A DNA stretch of 64,000 nucleotides from Cupriavidus pinatubonensis (GTDB taxonomy: Bacteria; Pseudomonadota; Gammaproteobacteria; Burkholderiales; Burkholderiaceae), in contig NZ_CP080767.1 of NCBI RefSeq assembly GCF_019602855.1, positions 1,054,001 through 1,118,000 of the forward strand, given 5' to 3'. A program made the position numbers and the translations under genes. Of the stretch, positions 29,215 through 38,773 are shown piece by piece. Within the stretch, counting starts at the first letter, position 1. The number at the start of each line of letters is the position of its first letter. The notes below the pieces were generated by a model. It worked only from the letters and a program-made list of their open reading frames with translations, did not search any database and was not told where the DNA came from.

Positions 29215-29907
29215 ATGACACCGCTGCGTCAGCTCATCTCCCTCCTGCACCTGGCCTCACCCGCGCTCCCAATCGGTGGCTTCAGCTATTCGCAAGGTCT
29301 CGAAGCCGCCATCGACATTGGCTGTGTCCGTGATGCAGATACCGCCGAACGCTGGATTCGCGACAGTCTGCTATACGTCCAGGCGCAATGCGAAGCGCCG
29401 TTGTGGCTGCTGCTGCATCGCGGCTGGCAGGCGATGGATGTCGATGCGGTGCGCGAGTGGAACGGCTGGTTCCATGCCACCCGCGAAACGGCCGAGTTGC
29501 GGCTCGAGACCGAACAGATGGGCTGGTCGCTCGCGAAGCTCGTGGGGCAGATGGGATGGGGTGGCGATGCGTTGCGCGAGCATCTTGCCGTCATATCGCC
29601 GGTATGCCTGCCGACGGCGTTTGCGGCAACCAGCGTGGCGCTGGAGATCGATGAGCGCGAGGGGCTGGCCGCTTACTGCTTCAACTGGGCGGAAAACCAA
29701 GTGGCCGCCGCTGTCAAGGCCGTGCCGCTAGGGCAGGTGGCCGGCCAGCACATGCTGCGGCGTCTGCACGAAGCCGTGCTGATGACAGTTGATGAAGCCG
29801 TACAACGCGCCGCGGAAACGCCACCAAGGCTTTCCACCTTTTCACCAATGCTGGGATTGCTTTCGTCGCGTCACGAAACGCAATATTCCCGGCTGTTCCG
29901 TTCCTGA
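29215..29907 (+). CDS. ureF: Urease accessory protein UreF
   Basis: A 230-residue all-helical accessory protein that bridges UreD and UreG in the urease activation complex. Family features are [20 protein letters not shown] near residue 10 and [20 protein letters not shown] at the C-terminus. Length is normal. It starts 21 bases after ureE and is followed after 14 bases by ureG. Confidence 0.95.
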   Translation: MTPLRQLISLLHLASPALPIGGFSYSQGLEAAIDIGCVRDADTAERWIRDSLLYVQAQCEAPLWLLLHRGWQAMDVDAVREWNGWFHATRETAELRLETEQMGWSLAKLVGQMGWGGDALREHLAVISPVCLPTAFAATSVALEIDEREGLAAYCFNWAENQVAAAVKAVPLGQVAGQHMLRRLHEAVLMTVDEAVQRAAETPPRLSTFSPMLGLLSSRHETQYSRLFRS

Positions 29908-29921
29908 ATCCCGAAGCGATC

Positions 29922-30551
29922 ATGACCCAGGCTCGTACCAAAAAGAATCCTCCGCTGCGCGTCGGCGTCGGCGGACCTGTCGGCTCCGGCAAGACCACTC
30001 TGCTGGAAATGCTGTGCAAGGCGATGCGGGACCGCTATGACCTGGTCGCCATCACCAACGATATCTACACGAAGGAAGACCAGCGCCTGCTGACAATCTC
30101 CGGCGCGCTGCCTGCCGAGCGCATCATGGGTGTCGAGACGGGCGGTTGCCCACATACGGCGATTCGCGAAGATGCGTCGATCAACCTCGAGGCTGTCGAG
30201 CGCATGCTGGCGAAGTTTCCGGATGCGGACGTGGTCTTCATCGAATCCGGCGGTGACAATCTCGCCGCGACGTTCAGCCCGGAATTGTCCGACTTGACGA
30301 TCTACGTGATCGACGTGGCCGGCGGCGAGAAGATCCCGCGCAAGGGCGGCCCGGGTATTACCAAGTCGGACCTGCTGGTGATCAACAAGACCGACCTGGC
30401 GCCGTATGTTGGCGCTTCACTCGAAGTGATGGAGAGCGATGCGCGCAAGATGCGCGGGGGGCGCCCGTTCGTGATGGGCAGCGTCAAGTCGGGGCAAGGC
30501 CTGGATGAGGTGATCCGCTTCATCGAGCAGCAGGGCATGCTGGGCGTCTGA
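29922..30551 (+). CDS. ureG: Urease accessory protein UreG (GTPase)
   Basis: A 209-residue SIMIBI-class GTPase whose GTP hydrolysis drives nickel insertion into urease. The P-loop is [14 protein letters not shown] near residue 15. The nickel-binding Cys-Pro-His motif is in [15 protein letters not shown] near residue 68, and [17 protein letters not shown] follows near residue 107. The base-recognition motif is [10 protein letters not shown] near residue 153. Last gene of the urease run; it is convergent with the regulator gene that ends eight bases away. Confidence 0.97.
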   Translation: MTQARTKKNPPLRVGVGGPVGSGKTTLLEMLCKAMRDRYDLVAITNDIYTKEDQRLLTISGALPAERIMGVETGGCPHTAIREDASINLEAVERMLAKFPDADVVFIESGGDNLAATFSPELSDLTIYVIDVAGGEKIPRKGGPGITKSDLLVINKTDLAPYVGASLEVMESDARKMRGGRPFVMGSVKSGQGLDEVIRFIEQQGMLGV

Positions 30552-30558
30552 GCGCTCG

Positions 30559-30948
30559 TCAGTCCAGCCGATAACTGCCCTTGCGCGCTAGCGCACGGAC
30601 CATTGCGGCTACCAGGTCTACCTCGGCTTCACTGAGTTCGGCCATATGGCGCAGCGTCGCTTCGATGGCGGCGTTCTGCGCATTGCCGAACACGGAACGT
30701 GGTTCTTCGACGTGCAGGGCAGAGCTTCCCTGTATCTCAAAATCGAGCATCTCTGACGGTGGCACGCCGAGCGTATCGGCCAGCATGCAGATGTTGAGCA
30801 GCGCGAGGTTGCGCTTGCCGCGTTCGATGCCGCTAAGGTAAGAACGTGCCAGGCCGCTTTCCAGCGAGAGCGTTTCCTGCGACCAGCCACGTCGCTTGCG
30901 CAGGCGGGCAAGATGCAATCCGAATTCTCTGAGAGTGTGTTTGGTCAT
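30559..30948 (-). CDS. XRE-family helix-turn-helix transcriptional regulator
   Basis: A 129-residue protein, taking the ATG at 30948. An in-frame GTG at 30975 would add nine residues, and neither start has a clear ribosome-binding site. Residues 5-62 form a Cro/C1-type HTH (LARLRKRRGWSQETLSLESG, then SYLSGIERGKRNLALLNICM). The C-terminal half (about 60 residues) is helical and contains an ATLRHMAELSEAEVDLVAAM segment of unknown role. It is convergent with ureG and divergent from the orphan gene at 31209. Its target is not evident. Confidence 0.8.
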   Translation of the reverse strand: MTKHTLREFGLHLARLRKRRGWSQETLSLESGLARSYLSGIERGKRNLALLNICMLADTLGVPPSEMLDFEIQGSSALHVEEPRSVFGNAQNAAIEATLRHMAELSEAEVDLVAAMVRALARKGSYRLD

Positions 30949-30986
30949 GGTCAGTGGGAAGTTATGCTCGGCCACAGGCTAGGAGT

Positions 30987-31015
30987 TTGACGCTGCAGCA
31001 ACGACGCCTTATATT
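30987..31015 (+). promoter_or_regulatory. Strong sigma-70 promoter for the gene at 31209
   Basis: TTGACG (30987-30992), a spacer of exactly 17 bases and TATATT (31010-31015) match the consensus at five of six positions each. Transcription would start near 31022, leaving a leader of about 187 bases before the ATG at 31209. The box lies just upstream of the divergent regulator gene, so that regulator could act here. Confidence 0.65.
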
Positions 31016-31208
31016 CGGACTCACCATCGGTGTCTGATCTGCAGTCTCAAGGGATGCGCCAGCAGAAGGCGCGCACCATGGCATGAACCGGGCGGCCTGA
31101 TGGCCGTGCCAAACGGGGTACACGCAATGGAAAGCTCGCGTCGAATGCGCGGGTGTCGTTGCGTCTGAGGGGACCATCTTGTCTCCTTCGCTCTGTCAGG
31201 GGATTGCC

Positions 31209-32045
31209 ATGCAGATCTACTCGCTGTTCGACGCGCCGATGCGTGCCTTCAGCCAAGGCCGCGCAACTGCCGCGGACCTTCATATCGGATTCCATTCCCA
31301 CCTGTTGCCGCCCTGTGCGGGGCCGGGCGTGACATGCGACTACGTTTTCCTGCCGGCGGGCCAGACCCAGCAGGTCTTCGTGGCCGGACGCGGTGAATGG
31401 TGGGCATGCCTGCGCGGAGGCATCCGCATTGCCGCGCCGGGCCATGAGCCTGTGCTGATCGGAAGTGCCGACATGTTTGCGCCGGCGCCCGACTTACCCA
31501 TGGAGGTACACGTCGCGCTGGACAGCATCCTGGTTCGTATTGCGCCGGATGATAGCCCTTCAACCGCCGATGCACGGCCAACTGAAGACACCTTGTTGCA
31601 AGGTGAGTCGCTGCGTTATTCGCTGGGATGTGTCGCCACGCTCGACAGTCAGGCCGGCCCGACCCTGGAAAACGATTGCAGCGAACAAATCGCGGCGCGC
31701 AGGCATGCGGGCTTCGCGCAGTTGCAGGCAGGGGAGTGCATGCTCGCCGATGGCCTGCGCTGGGCGCTATGCCATCGCGGCGCGCTGTGCCTGCGCTGGC
31801 GTCAGGGCGGGGAGAATTATCTAAATTTCGTTCAGCCGGGCACGCTGTTCGTGCCGGATTCGCATGAGTCTTACAGCGTGGAAGTCCTGCTGCCCGCAAC
31901 TGGCCTGCTGTACTGCAGTGGTGACGCGGAGCGCGAGGCGCTAGATGGATTCCATGCCGTATGTCGATTGCCAGTCGGGCGCGGCGGCATCCTTGAAATG
32001 CCGCGCGCGCCGTACGGCGCGCAAGCGGAGTGCCTGCCGGCCTGA
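31209..32045 (+). CDS. Protein of unknown function, possibly two cupin-like halves
   Basis: A 278-residue protein I do not recognise. The ATG at 31209 follows gtcaggggattgcc; a TTG start at 31179 is possible. There is no signal peptide or membrane helix. Two stretches look like beta-rich cupin-type halves: residues 45-110, with VFVAGRGEWWACLRGGIRIA and a DMFAPAPDLPMEVHVAL turn, and residues 175-245, with GLRWALCHRGALCLRWRQGG and PGTLFVPDSHESYSVEVLLP. The protein is Cys-rich for its size. It has its own strong promoter and may be controlled by the adjacent XRE regulator. Confidence 0.6.
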   Translation: MQIYSLFDAPMRAFSQGRATAADLHIGFHSHLLPPCAGPGVTCDYVFLPAGQTQQVFVAGRGEWWACLRGGIRIAAPGHEPVLIGSADMFAPAPDLPMEVHVALDSILVRIAPDDSPSTADARPTEDTLLQGESLRYSLGCVATLDSQAGPTLENDCSEQIAARRHAGFAQLQAGECMLADGLRWALCHRGALCLRWRQGGENYLNFVQPGTLFVPDSHESYSVEVLLPATGLLYCSGDAEREALDGFHAVCRLPVGRGGILEMPRAPYGAQAECLPA

Positions 32046-32097
32046 AGCAGGGCGCAATCAACCGGCGGCAATGCATGCCGCCGGCGTTCATCCGGCT

Positions 32098-32790
32098 TCA
32101 GTGACGCTTGTATTGCGTGGCGCCGAATAGAATTTCGCGAGCCTTGTCGTCCTGCAGGGGCTTGCGCGCGCTGGCCAGAACTTCGACGCCGCGCTTCACG
32201 GCCGGGCGTTCGGCGATGGTGTTGAACCAGCGCTTGAGGTTCGGATACTCGTCGAGTTCCACGCCCTGGTTCTGCCAGCTGCGCAGCCACGGGAACGTGG
32301 CGATATCGGCGATCGTGTACTGGTCGCCGGCCAGCCATTCATGCCGCGACAGCTGCGTGTCGATCACGCCGTACAGGCGCTTCGCTTCGTTGGTGTAGCG
32401 ATTGACCGCATACTCGATTTTCTCGGGCGCGTAGATGCGGAAGTGGTGGGCCTGGCCAAGCATCGGGCCAACGCCGCCCATCTGGAACATCAGCCATTGC
32501 AGCGCCTCGTACTTGCCGCGCACGTCTTCCGGCAGGAACTTGCCGGTCTTGCCGGCCAGGTAAAGCAGGATGGCGCCGGATTCAAACAGCGAGATCGGCT
32601 CGCCGTCCGGACCGTCAGGGTCAACGATGGCCGGGATCTTGTTGTTCGGGCTGATCTTGAGGAACGCCTCGCTGAACTGGTCGCCCGCACCGATGTTGAT
32701 CGGGTGGACCTTGTACTCGAGGCCGCACTCCTCGAGCATGATATGGACTTTGTGGCCGTTGGGCGTCGCCCAGCTATAGACATCGATCAT
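32098..32790 (-). CDS. Glutathione S-transferase, YfcG/Nu-class-like
   Basis: A 230-residue cytosolic GST. The N-terminal thioredoxin domain reads MIDVYSWATPNGHKVHIMLE, with the TPNGHK motif of Nu-class enzymes such as E. coli YfcG, followed by FLKISPNNKIPAIVD and LFESGAILLYLAGKTG (the gamma-Glu-binding ES pair). The C-terminal domain has GGVGPMLGQAHHF and the N-capping AGDQYTIADIATFPW. YfcG relatives act as glutathione-dependent disulfide reductases, which is the likeliest activity here. The start is at 32790; the long open frame upstream is a shadow of the next gene. Confidence 0.9.
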   Translation of the reverse strand: MIDVYSWATPNGHKVHIMLEECGLEYKVHPINIGAGDQFSEAFLKISPNNKIPAIVDPDGPDGEPISLFESGAILLYLAGKTGKFLPEDVRGKYEALQWLMFQMGGVGPMLGQAHHFRIYAPEKIEYAVNRYTNEAKRLYGVIDTQLSRHEWLAGDQYTIADIATFPWLRSWQNQGVELDEYPNLKRWFNTIAERPAVKRGVEVLASARKPLQDDKAREILFGATQYKRH

Positions 32791-32861
32791 CGCAAGAAGT
32801 CTCCTGACGGCGATATGGGGAAGGAGGGGCGGAAAAGGATCGATCGATTTAAGCACAGAAG

Positions 32862-32890
32862 AAAAAAACGCGCAGCGGGGCTGCGCGTTT
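32862..32890 (-). terminator. Intrinsic terminator for the minus-strand acyl-CoA dehydrogenase
   Basis: On the minus strand AAACGCGCAG and CTGCGCGTTT form a 10-bp stem around a 5-base loop, followed by a run of T (seven including the stem). It separates the acyl-CoA dehydrogenase from the GST gene. Confidence 0.88.
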
Positions 32891-32933
32891 CCATACTGCC
32901 GACGGGGTTGCCGGCGCGTGTGTCGGGCTGGAC

Positions 32934-34196
<1,263 letters not shown>

Positions 34197-34265
34197 GGGG
34201 TCTCCTCGCTACCAGGTAGTGGTGCGCCGGTGGCCCCGGCAGCACGGGTTGGTACGGACAGTACG

Positions 34266-34277
34266 CGGCATATGCCG
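34266..34277. repeat. Palindrome in the LysR / acyl-CoA dehydrogenase divergent region
   Basis: CGGCATATGCCG is a perfect 12-base palindrome midway between the divergent starts (34196 and 34374). A second perfect inverted repeat, AAAATGAATTTT, lies at 34313-34324. Either could serve as an operator. Confidence 0.4.
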
Positions 34278-34373
34278 ATGGAAAGCACTCTATCCGAACC
34301 CTGGTAATAACAAAAATGAATTTTCTGGATTTGTCAGTATCAATGTCCTGCATTCCGTGCCAGAATGGGAGCC

Positions 34374-35312
34374 ATGCAGCTATCCCGCATCGACCTCAAT
34401 CTCTTCGTGGTGTTCGACGCTATCTATAGCGAAGGCAGCATCACCGCGGCGGCTCGTCAGCTCAACCTGACGCAGCCGGCGGTGAGTCACGCGCTGGGCC
34501 GCCTGCGCGGCCTGTTCGATGATCCGCTGTTCGAGCGGCGCGGGCAGGGCATGGCGCCCACGCCGCTGGCACGCTCGCTCGCATCGGAGGTCCGCTCGGC
34601 GCTGCAGTCCTTTGCGCGCACCCTGCAGGACACGCCGCACTTCGATCCGACCAACACTGTGCGCCGCTTCACCATTGGCATGCGCGACGCGCTGGAATCC
34701 ACGCTGCTGCCGCCGCTGATGGCGCGCGTGACCTCGGTGGCGCCGCAGGTGGAGATTGCCGCGATCCGGTTCGACCGGCGCGAGATGGAATCTGAACTGC
34801 TGGCCGGCACGATCGATGCTGCCATCGATATCCTGCTGCCAGTGTCGCCGGCCATCCATCATGCCCAGTTCATGGCCGATCCGATGATCGTGCTGGCGCG
34901 CCGCGACCATCCGCTTGTAAAGAAAGAGCTGACGCTGGAACGCTACCTGGCTGCCGAGCACGTTCACGTGTCCTCGCGGCGCCGTGGTGCGGGGCTGGAG
35001 GATCAGGCGCTGCATCGCATGGGGCTGACGCGCCGGGTGCGGCTGCGCTGCCAGCACTATGCCGCGGCCTGCCGCGTGGTGAGCTGTACGGACCTGCTCG
35101 CAACGCTGCCGCTGCGTTATGCGCGCATCGCCAATGAACCTTATGCCAACCGCATCCTGTCGCTGCCGTTCAAGGTACCGTCGCTCGAGCTGCATTTGTA
35201 CTGGCATGCAGGCGGCGAAAACGATGGCGCCAATCGCTGGCTGCGCGAGCAACTCATGGCGGTGATGTCCTCGCTCGGCGGCGGCGTGCCCGAAGCGCAG
35301 TCGGCGGTCTGA
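34374..35312 (+). CDS. LysR-family transcriptional regulator
   Basis: A 312-residue LysR-type regulator. The N-terminal winged HTH (residues 1-65: LSRIDLNLFVVFDAIYSEGS, ITAAARQLNLTQPAVSHALG) is followed by an effector-binding domain. The ATG at 34374 gives the usual N-terminus; an ATG at 34365 adds three residues. The relaxed C-terminal domain (MRDALESTLLPPLMARVTSV) resembles NodD/NahR/LinR-like regulators. It is divergent from the acyl-CoA dehydrogenase at 34196 and probably controls it together with its own gene. The inducer is unknown. Confidence 0.9.
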   Translation: MQLSRIDLNLFVVFDAIYSEGSITAAARQLNLTQPAVSHALGRLRGLFDDPLFERRGQGMAPTPLARSLASEVRSALQSFARTLQDTPHFDPTNTVRRFTIGMRDALESTLLPPLMARVTSVAPQVEIAAIRFDRREMESELLAGTIDAAIDILLPVSPAIHHAQFMADPMIVLARRDHPLVKKELTLERYLAAEHVHVSSRRRGAGLEDQALHRMGLTRRVRLRCQHYAAACRVVSCTDLLATLPLRYARIANEPYANRILSLPFKVPSLELHLYWHAGGENDGANRWLREQLMAVMSSLGGGVPEAQSAV

Positions 35313-35521
35313 CGTCGCCTGGTGCAGCGCGCGTGGGTCACACGTAAGCCATTGTTAGCGGGCTGGACGCTCGCTGACCGTCTCCCTACCATCACCGGGT
35401 CACATCTGCCCCCGGCGTCACCACGCAAGCCCGCGCCTGCGTTCCGGTGATGTCCTGCTGCGCCCGCAATGCCGGGCTGCCACGGGCAGTTTCTCCATCA
35501 GAACTACGACGATACAGATCG

Positions 35522-36685
35522 ATGACCGGGAAACGCTTGCCTGCTGAAAACCCATTACATTCTCTGAGTTCGCGCACGGTGCCGCTGCGCTGGCGTACGC
35601 TGTGCGGCGTCGCCTTGCTGTCGGCGCTTGCCGCCTGTGGCGGCGGCGGTGATGGCGGCGGCGGCGGTACGGCCGCGAGCGGCACAGCCCAGCCATCGGG
35701 CCAGAGCAGTTCGACGCAGGCGGGGTCCTCGACGCCCGTAACGGCAGGTGGTTGCTACACGGTAAGCGGTTCGAAGCCTGCCGCGCCAGCCGGTGGCGGC
35801 ATCGCTCTGCTGCCCGCGCGTGGCAGCGCCGTGAGCAACTATCGCGTGCTCGACGACGCGCGCAGCGCAGGCCTGTGCTATGCCAACTACCGGCGCGAAC
35901 AGGTTGGCCTGCCACCGCTCGTGGCGCGTGATGCGCTCAACAATGTGGCGCAGAACCACACGGCGTACATGCTCGCCAACCAGACGCTCACGCACGACGA
36001 AGTCTCGGGCAAGGCCGGCTACACCGGCGCCACGCCTGACGCGCGTATCCAGGCCGCGTACCCGACCAACGCCGACGCGGAAGTCGTCGCGGGAGCGAAC
36101 AAGTGGACGTCGGTGGCCAACGCCCAGCTATCGCTGTCGCCGAAGGACTCGCTGGTGTCCGACCTCATCAACGCGCCATTCCATCGTGCTTCGCTGCTGG
36201 GCAGCTACGCGTCCGCAGGCAGCGGCTATGCGGAAAGCGTGGGTCCGAACGGCACCGGCACCGCGGCGTACTACTACCAGACCGTCGATCTGGCTGATGC
36301 GTCGCAGGGCGGCACGGACAACCAGATGGTCGCATATCCGTTCGACGGGCAGGCCGACGTGCCGGCAAGCTGGATCAATTCGGAAAGCCCCAATCCGGCG
36401 CCGGGCTATGAGAACAAGACCATGGGCTATCCGGTATCGCTGCAGGCGATCAACATCTCGCTGCAATTCGATGCGGACAGCTTCACGATCACCGACGCGC
36501 AGGGCCGCAATGTCGACTGCCTGAAGGTCGACAGCCGCTCGTCCGGCCTTTCCGGTGCGGCGCGCGGCCTCGCGATCTGCACGCCGCTCGCGCCACTGGC
36601 AAGCGGCCAGCGCTACAGCGTCGCCGTCAGCGGCAAGCTGGGCGGGCAGGCGGTCAACCTGAACTGGTCGTTTACCACGCGCTGA
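35522..36685 (+). CDS. CAP/SCP-domain lipoprotein
   Basis: A 387-residue exported protein. From the ATG at 35522 there is an N-region with Arg, a hydrophobic stretch (TLCGVALLSALAACGGG) and a lipobox Cys near residue 39, followed by a Gly/Ser/Thr-rich linker of about 45 residues. Residues 115-260 match the CAP superfamily seen in bacterial secreted proteins (CYANYRREQVGLPPLVARDA, QNHTAYMLANQTLTHDE). The C-terminal 100 residues form a beta-rich domain ending NLNWSFTTR, like a bacterial Ig-like domain. Function unknown; probably anchored in the outer membrane. A long inverted repeat lies after the stop. Confidence 0.78.
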   Translation: MTGKRLPAENPLHSLSSRTVPLRWRTLCGVALLSALAACGGGGDGGGGGTAASGTAQPSGQSSSTQAGSSTPVTAGGCYTVSGSKPAAPAGGGIALLPARGSAVSNYRVLDDARSAGLCYANYRREQVGLPPLVARDALNNVAQNHTAYMLANQTLTHDEVSGKAGYTGATPDARIQAAYPTNADAEVVAGANKWTSVANAQLSLSPKDSLVSDLINAPFHRASLLGSYASAGSGYAESVGPNGTGTAAYYYQTVDLADASQGGTDNQMVAYPFDGQADVPASWINSESPNPAPGYENKTMGYPVSLQAINISLQFDADSFTITDAQGRNVDCLKVDSRSSGLSGAARGLAICTPLAPLASGQRYSVAVSGKLGGQAVNLNWSFTTR

Positions 36686-36695
36686 GCCTTTTCCG

Positions 36696-36728
36696 TCACC
36701 CGGCCTGCGTATCGTGCACACCGGGTGA
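36696..36728. repeat. Inverted repeat after the CAP-domain gene
   Basis: TCACCCGG (36696-36703) and CCGGGTGA (36721-36728) form an 8-bp stem with a 17-base loop. No T-run follows, so it is at best a weak or factor-dependent terminator. Confidence 0.4.
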
Positions 36729-36806
36729 GCTTGTCGGGCTTTGTCTGACACCGCCGTGCGTCTGCGGCCACTACAATCGGCAGATCGTTCGTGGCGGAGA
36801 TATCGC

Positions 36807-38693
36807 ATGGCTCACCTGCTTGCATCCCGATTGGCGTGGCGCGGTTCGATCATTGTGACGTTCACGGCGCTGATGGCCGGGTGCGGCACGCAAAGCGGGG
36901 CACCTGCGGCGCCTGCCGCTACTGCCGCGCCCGCGGCACCTCCGCCTCCCGCCACGGCAACGCTGCCACCTGCACCTGAAATTGCGTCGGGTTACCGCAC
37001 CGACATGTCGACGGTGTACGCCGAGAAATACATGGCAGCGGCAGCCAATCCTCTGGCCACCGAAGCCGGGCGCGACGTACTGCGCCAGGGCGGCTCGGCA
37101 ATCGATGCCGCCATCGCCATGCAGGCGGTATTGACACTGGTGGAACCACAGGCCTCGGGTGTCGGTGGCGGCGCATTCATCATGTACTGGGACGGCAAGC
37201 GCGTGCAGGCCTTCGACGGCCGCGAGACCGCACCGGCCGGCGCCACGGAAAACCTCTTCCTCCGCCCCGACGGCAAGCCGATGGAATTCAGCGAGGCGCA
37301 GATCGGCGGGCGCTCGGTGGGCACGCCCGGGGTGCTGCGCGCGCTTGAAATGGCGCACCGCGAGCATGGCAAGCTCAAGTGGTCGCAACTGTTCCAGCGC
37401 GCGATCTCGCTTGCGGAGAAGGGATTCCCGATCTCTCCACGGCTTTACGCGCAGGTGGCGAGCGACAAGTTCATGTCGAACTCTCCTGAGATGTCCGCGT
37501 ATTTCCTCGACGCCCAGGGCAAGCCCAAGCCGGCCGGTACCATCCTGAAGAACCCGCAACTCGCGCAGACGCTGCGCGCGATTGCCGCTAATGGTCCCAA
37601 CGCGCTGTACACCGGACCGATCGCGCGCGACATCGTCACCAAGGTCAACGGAAGCCTCAATCCGGGCAGCCTGTCCACGCGCGACCTCGTGAACTACCGG
37701 GCCAAATTGCGTGTTCCGGTCTGTACCGACTACAAGCGCTGGAAGATCTGCGGCATGCCACCGCCGTCGTCGGGCGGGATCGCGCTGGCGCAGATTCTTG
37801 GCACGCTGCAGGCGCTGGAAACGCGTAACCCGAAGTACGCGCTCGCCGCACTCAAGCCATCCGCGGTCAGCACGCCCGCTGTCTTGGAAGCCAATCCCGA
37901 TGCCGTCCACGCCATCGCCGAAGCCGATCGCCTGGCCTACGCCGACCGTGGCCTCTACGTGGCGGATTCGGACTTCGTGCAAGTCGATATCGCGGGCATG
38001 GTCAATCCGGCCTACCTGGAGCAGCGCGCGTCGCTGATCAGTGACAAGAGCATGGGGAAGGCCCAGCCCGGCGTGCCGCCAGGCACCTCGGTGGCCTTCG
38101 CGCCGGACCGCTCGCCGCCGCGCATCTCAACGTCGCAGATCGTCGCGGTGGACAGCCGCGGCGGTGCCATTTCCATGACGACGACGGTCGAGTCCTACTT
38201 CGGCTCGCACATCATGGTGCGCGGCTTCATGCTCAACAACCAGCTCACGGACTTCTCCTTCCTGCCGAGCGAAAACGGCAAGCCCGTGGCCAACCGCGTC
38301 GAGCCGGGCAAGCGCCCGCGTTCGTCGATGGCGCCGACGCTCGTGTTCGACCGGGAGAGCGGCAAATTCCTGGGCACGGTGGGATCGCCGGGCGGCTCGC
38401 AGATCATCGAGTACGTTTCCAAGACGCTGGTTGGACTGCTCGACTGGAATATGGACGTGCAGGCGGCCATCGGCATGGCCAACTTTGGTAGCCGCAACGG
38501 GCCGACCGAGCTGGAGAAGGGTTTGGTTACGCCGGCTTTGGCCGATGCGCTGAAGCAGCGCGGCCATCAGGTGGCGGAGATCGAGATGACGAGCGGCACG
38601 CAGGCCATCATGCGGCGTCAGCGGGCCGATGGGCGGCTGGTATGGGCGGGTGGGGCCGATCCGCGGCGGGAAGGCGTGGCGATGGGGGACTGA
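36807..38693 (+). CDS. ggt: Gamma-glutamyltransferase (lipoprotein-type)
   Basis: A 628-residue N-terminal-nucleophile hydrolase that cleaves or transfers the gamma-glutamyl group of glutathione in the periplasm. The ATG at 36807 follows ggcggaga. Residues 1-28 are a lipoprotein signal (VTFTALMAGCG). The large-subunit part has GGSAIDAAIAMQAVLTLVEP and the donor-binding DGRETAP. The autocleavage site is before the Thr of RIS-TSQIVAVD near residue 446, giving the small subunit with TTTVESYFGSHIMVRGFMLN and the oxyanion region GSPGGSQIIEYV. A terminator follows. Confidence 0.93.
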   Translation: MAHLLASRLAWRGSIIVTFTALMAGCGTQSGAPAAPAATAAPAAPPPPATATLPPAPEIASGYRTDMSTVYAEKYMAAAANPLATEAGRDVLRQGGSAIDAAIAMQAVLTLVEPQASGVGGGAFIMYWDGKRVQAFDGRETAPAGATENLFLRPDGKPMEFSEAQIGGRSVGTPGVLRALEMAHREHGKLKWSQLFQRAISLAEKGFPISPRLYAQVASDKFMSNSPEMSAYFLDAQGKPKPAGTILKNPQLAQTLRAIAANGPNALYTGPIARDIVTKVNGSLNPGSLSTRDLVNYRAKLRVPVCTDYKRWKICGMPPPSSGGIALAQILGTLQALETRNPKYALAALKPSAVSTPAVLEANPDAVHAIAEADRLAYADRGLYVADSDFVQVDIAGMVNPAYLEQRASLISDKSMGKAQPGVPPGTSVAFAPDRSPPRISTSQIVAVDSRGGAISMTTTVESYFGSHIMVRGFMLNNQLTDFSFLPSENGKPVANRVEPGKRPRSSMAPTLVFDRESGKFLGTVGSPGGSQIIEYVSKTLVGLLDWNMDVQAAIGMANFGSRNGPTELEKGLVTPALADALKQRGHQVAEIEMTSGTQAIMRRQRADGRLVWAGGADPRREGVAMGD

Positions 38694-38711
38694 GCGCCGG
38701 AAACCAGAAGA

Positions 38712-38738
38712 GGGCGGGATTCGAAGTCCCGCCCTTTT
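38712..38738 (+). terminator. Intrinsic terminator after ggt
   Basis: GGGCGGGA (38712-38719) and TCCCGCCC (38727-38734) form an 8-bp stem with a 7-base loop, followed by TTTTGTTTT. The TTCGAA in the loop is not part of a tRNA. Confidence 0.87.
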
Positions 38739-38773
38739 GTTTTCTATCGGACTTTCTTCAACAATTACCGCCG

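Noticed and set aside
30559..30948. XRE protein as antitoxin of a toxin-antitoxin pair
   Set aside because: No toxin-sized partner is adjacent in the same direction; neighbours are ureG (convergent) and a 278-residue non-toxin-like protein (divergent).
38712..38738. TTCGAA with flanking stem resembling a tRNA T-arm
   Set aside because: There is no acceptor, D or anticodon arm; it is the loop of an intrinsic terminator.
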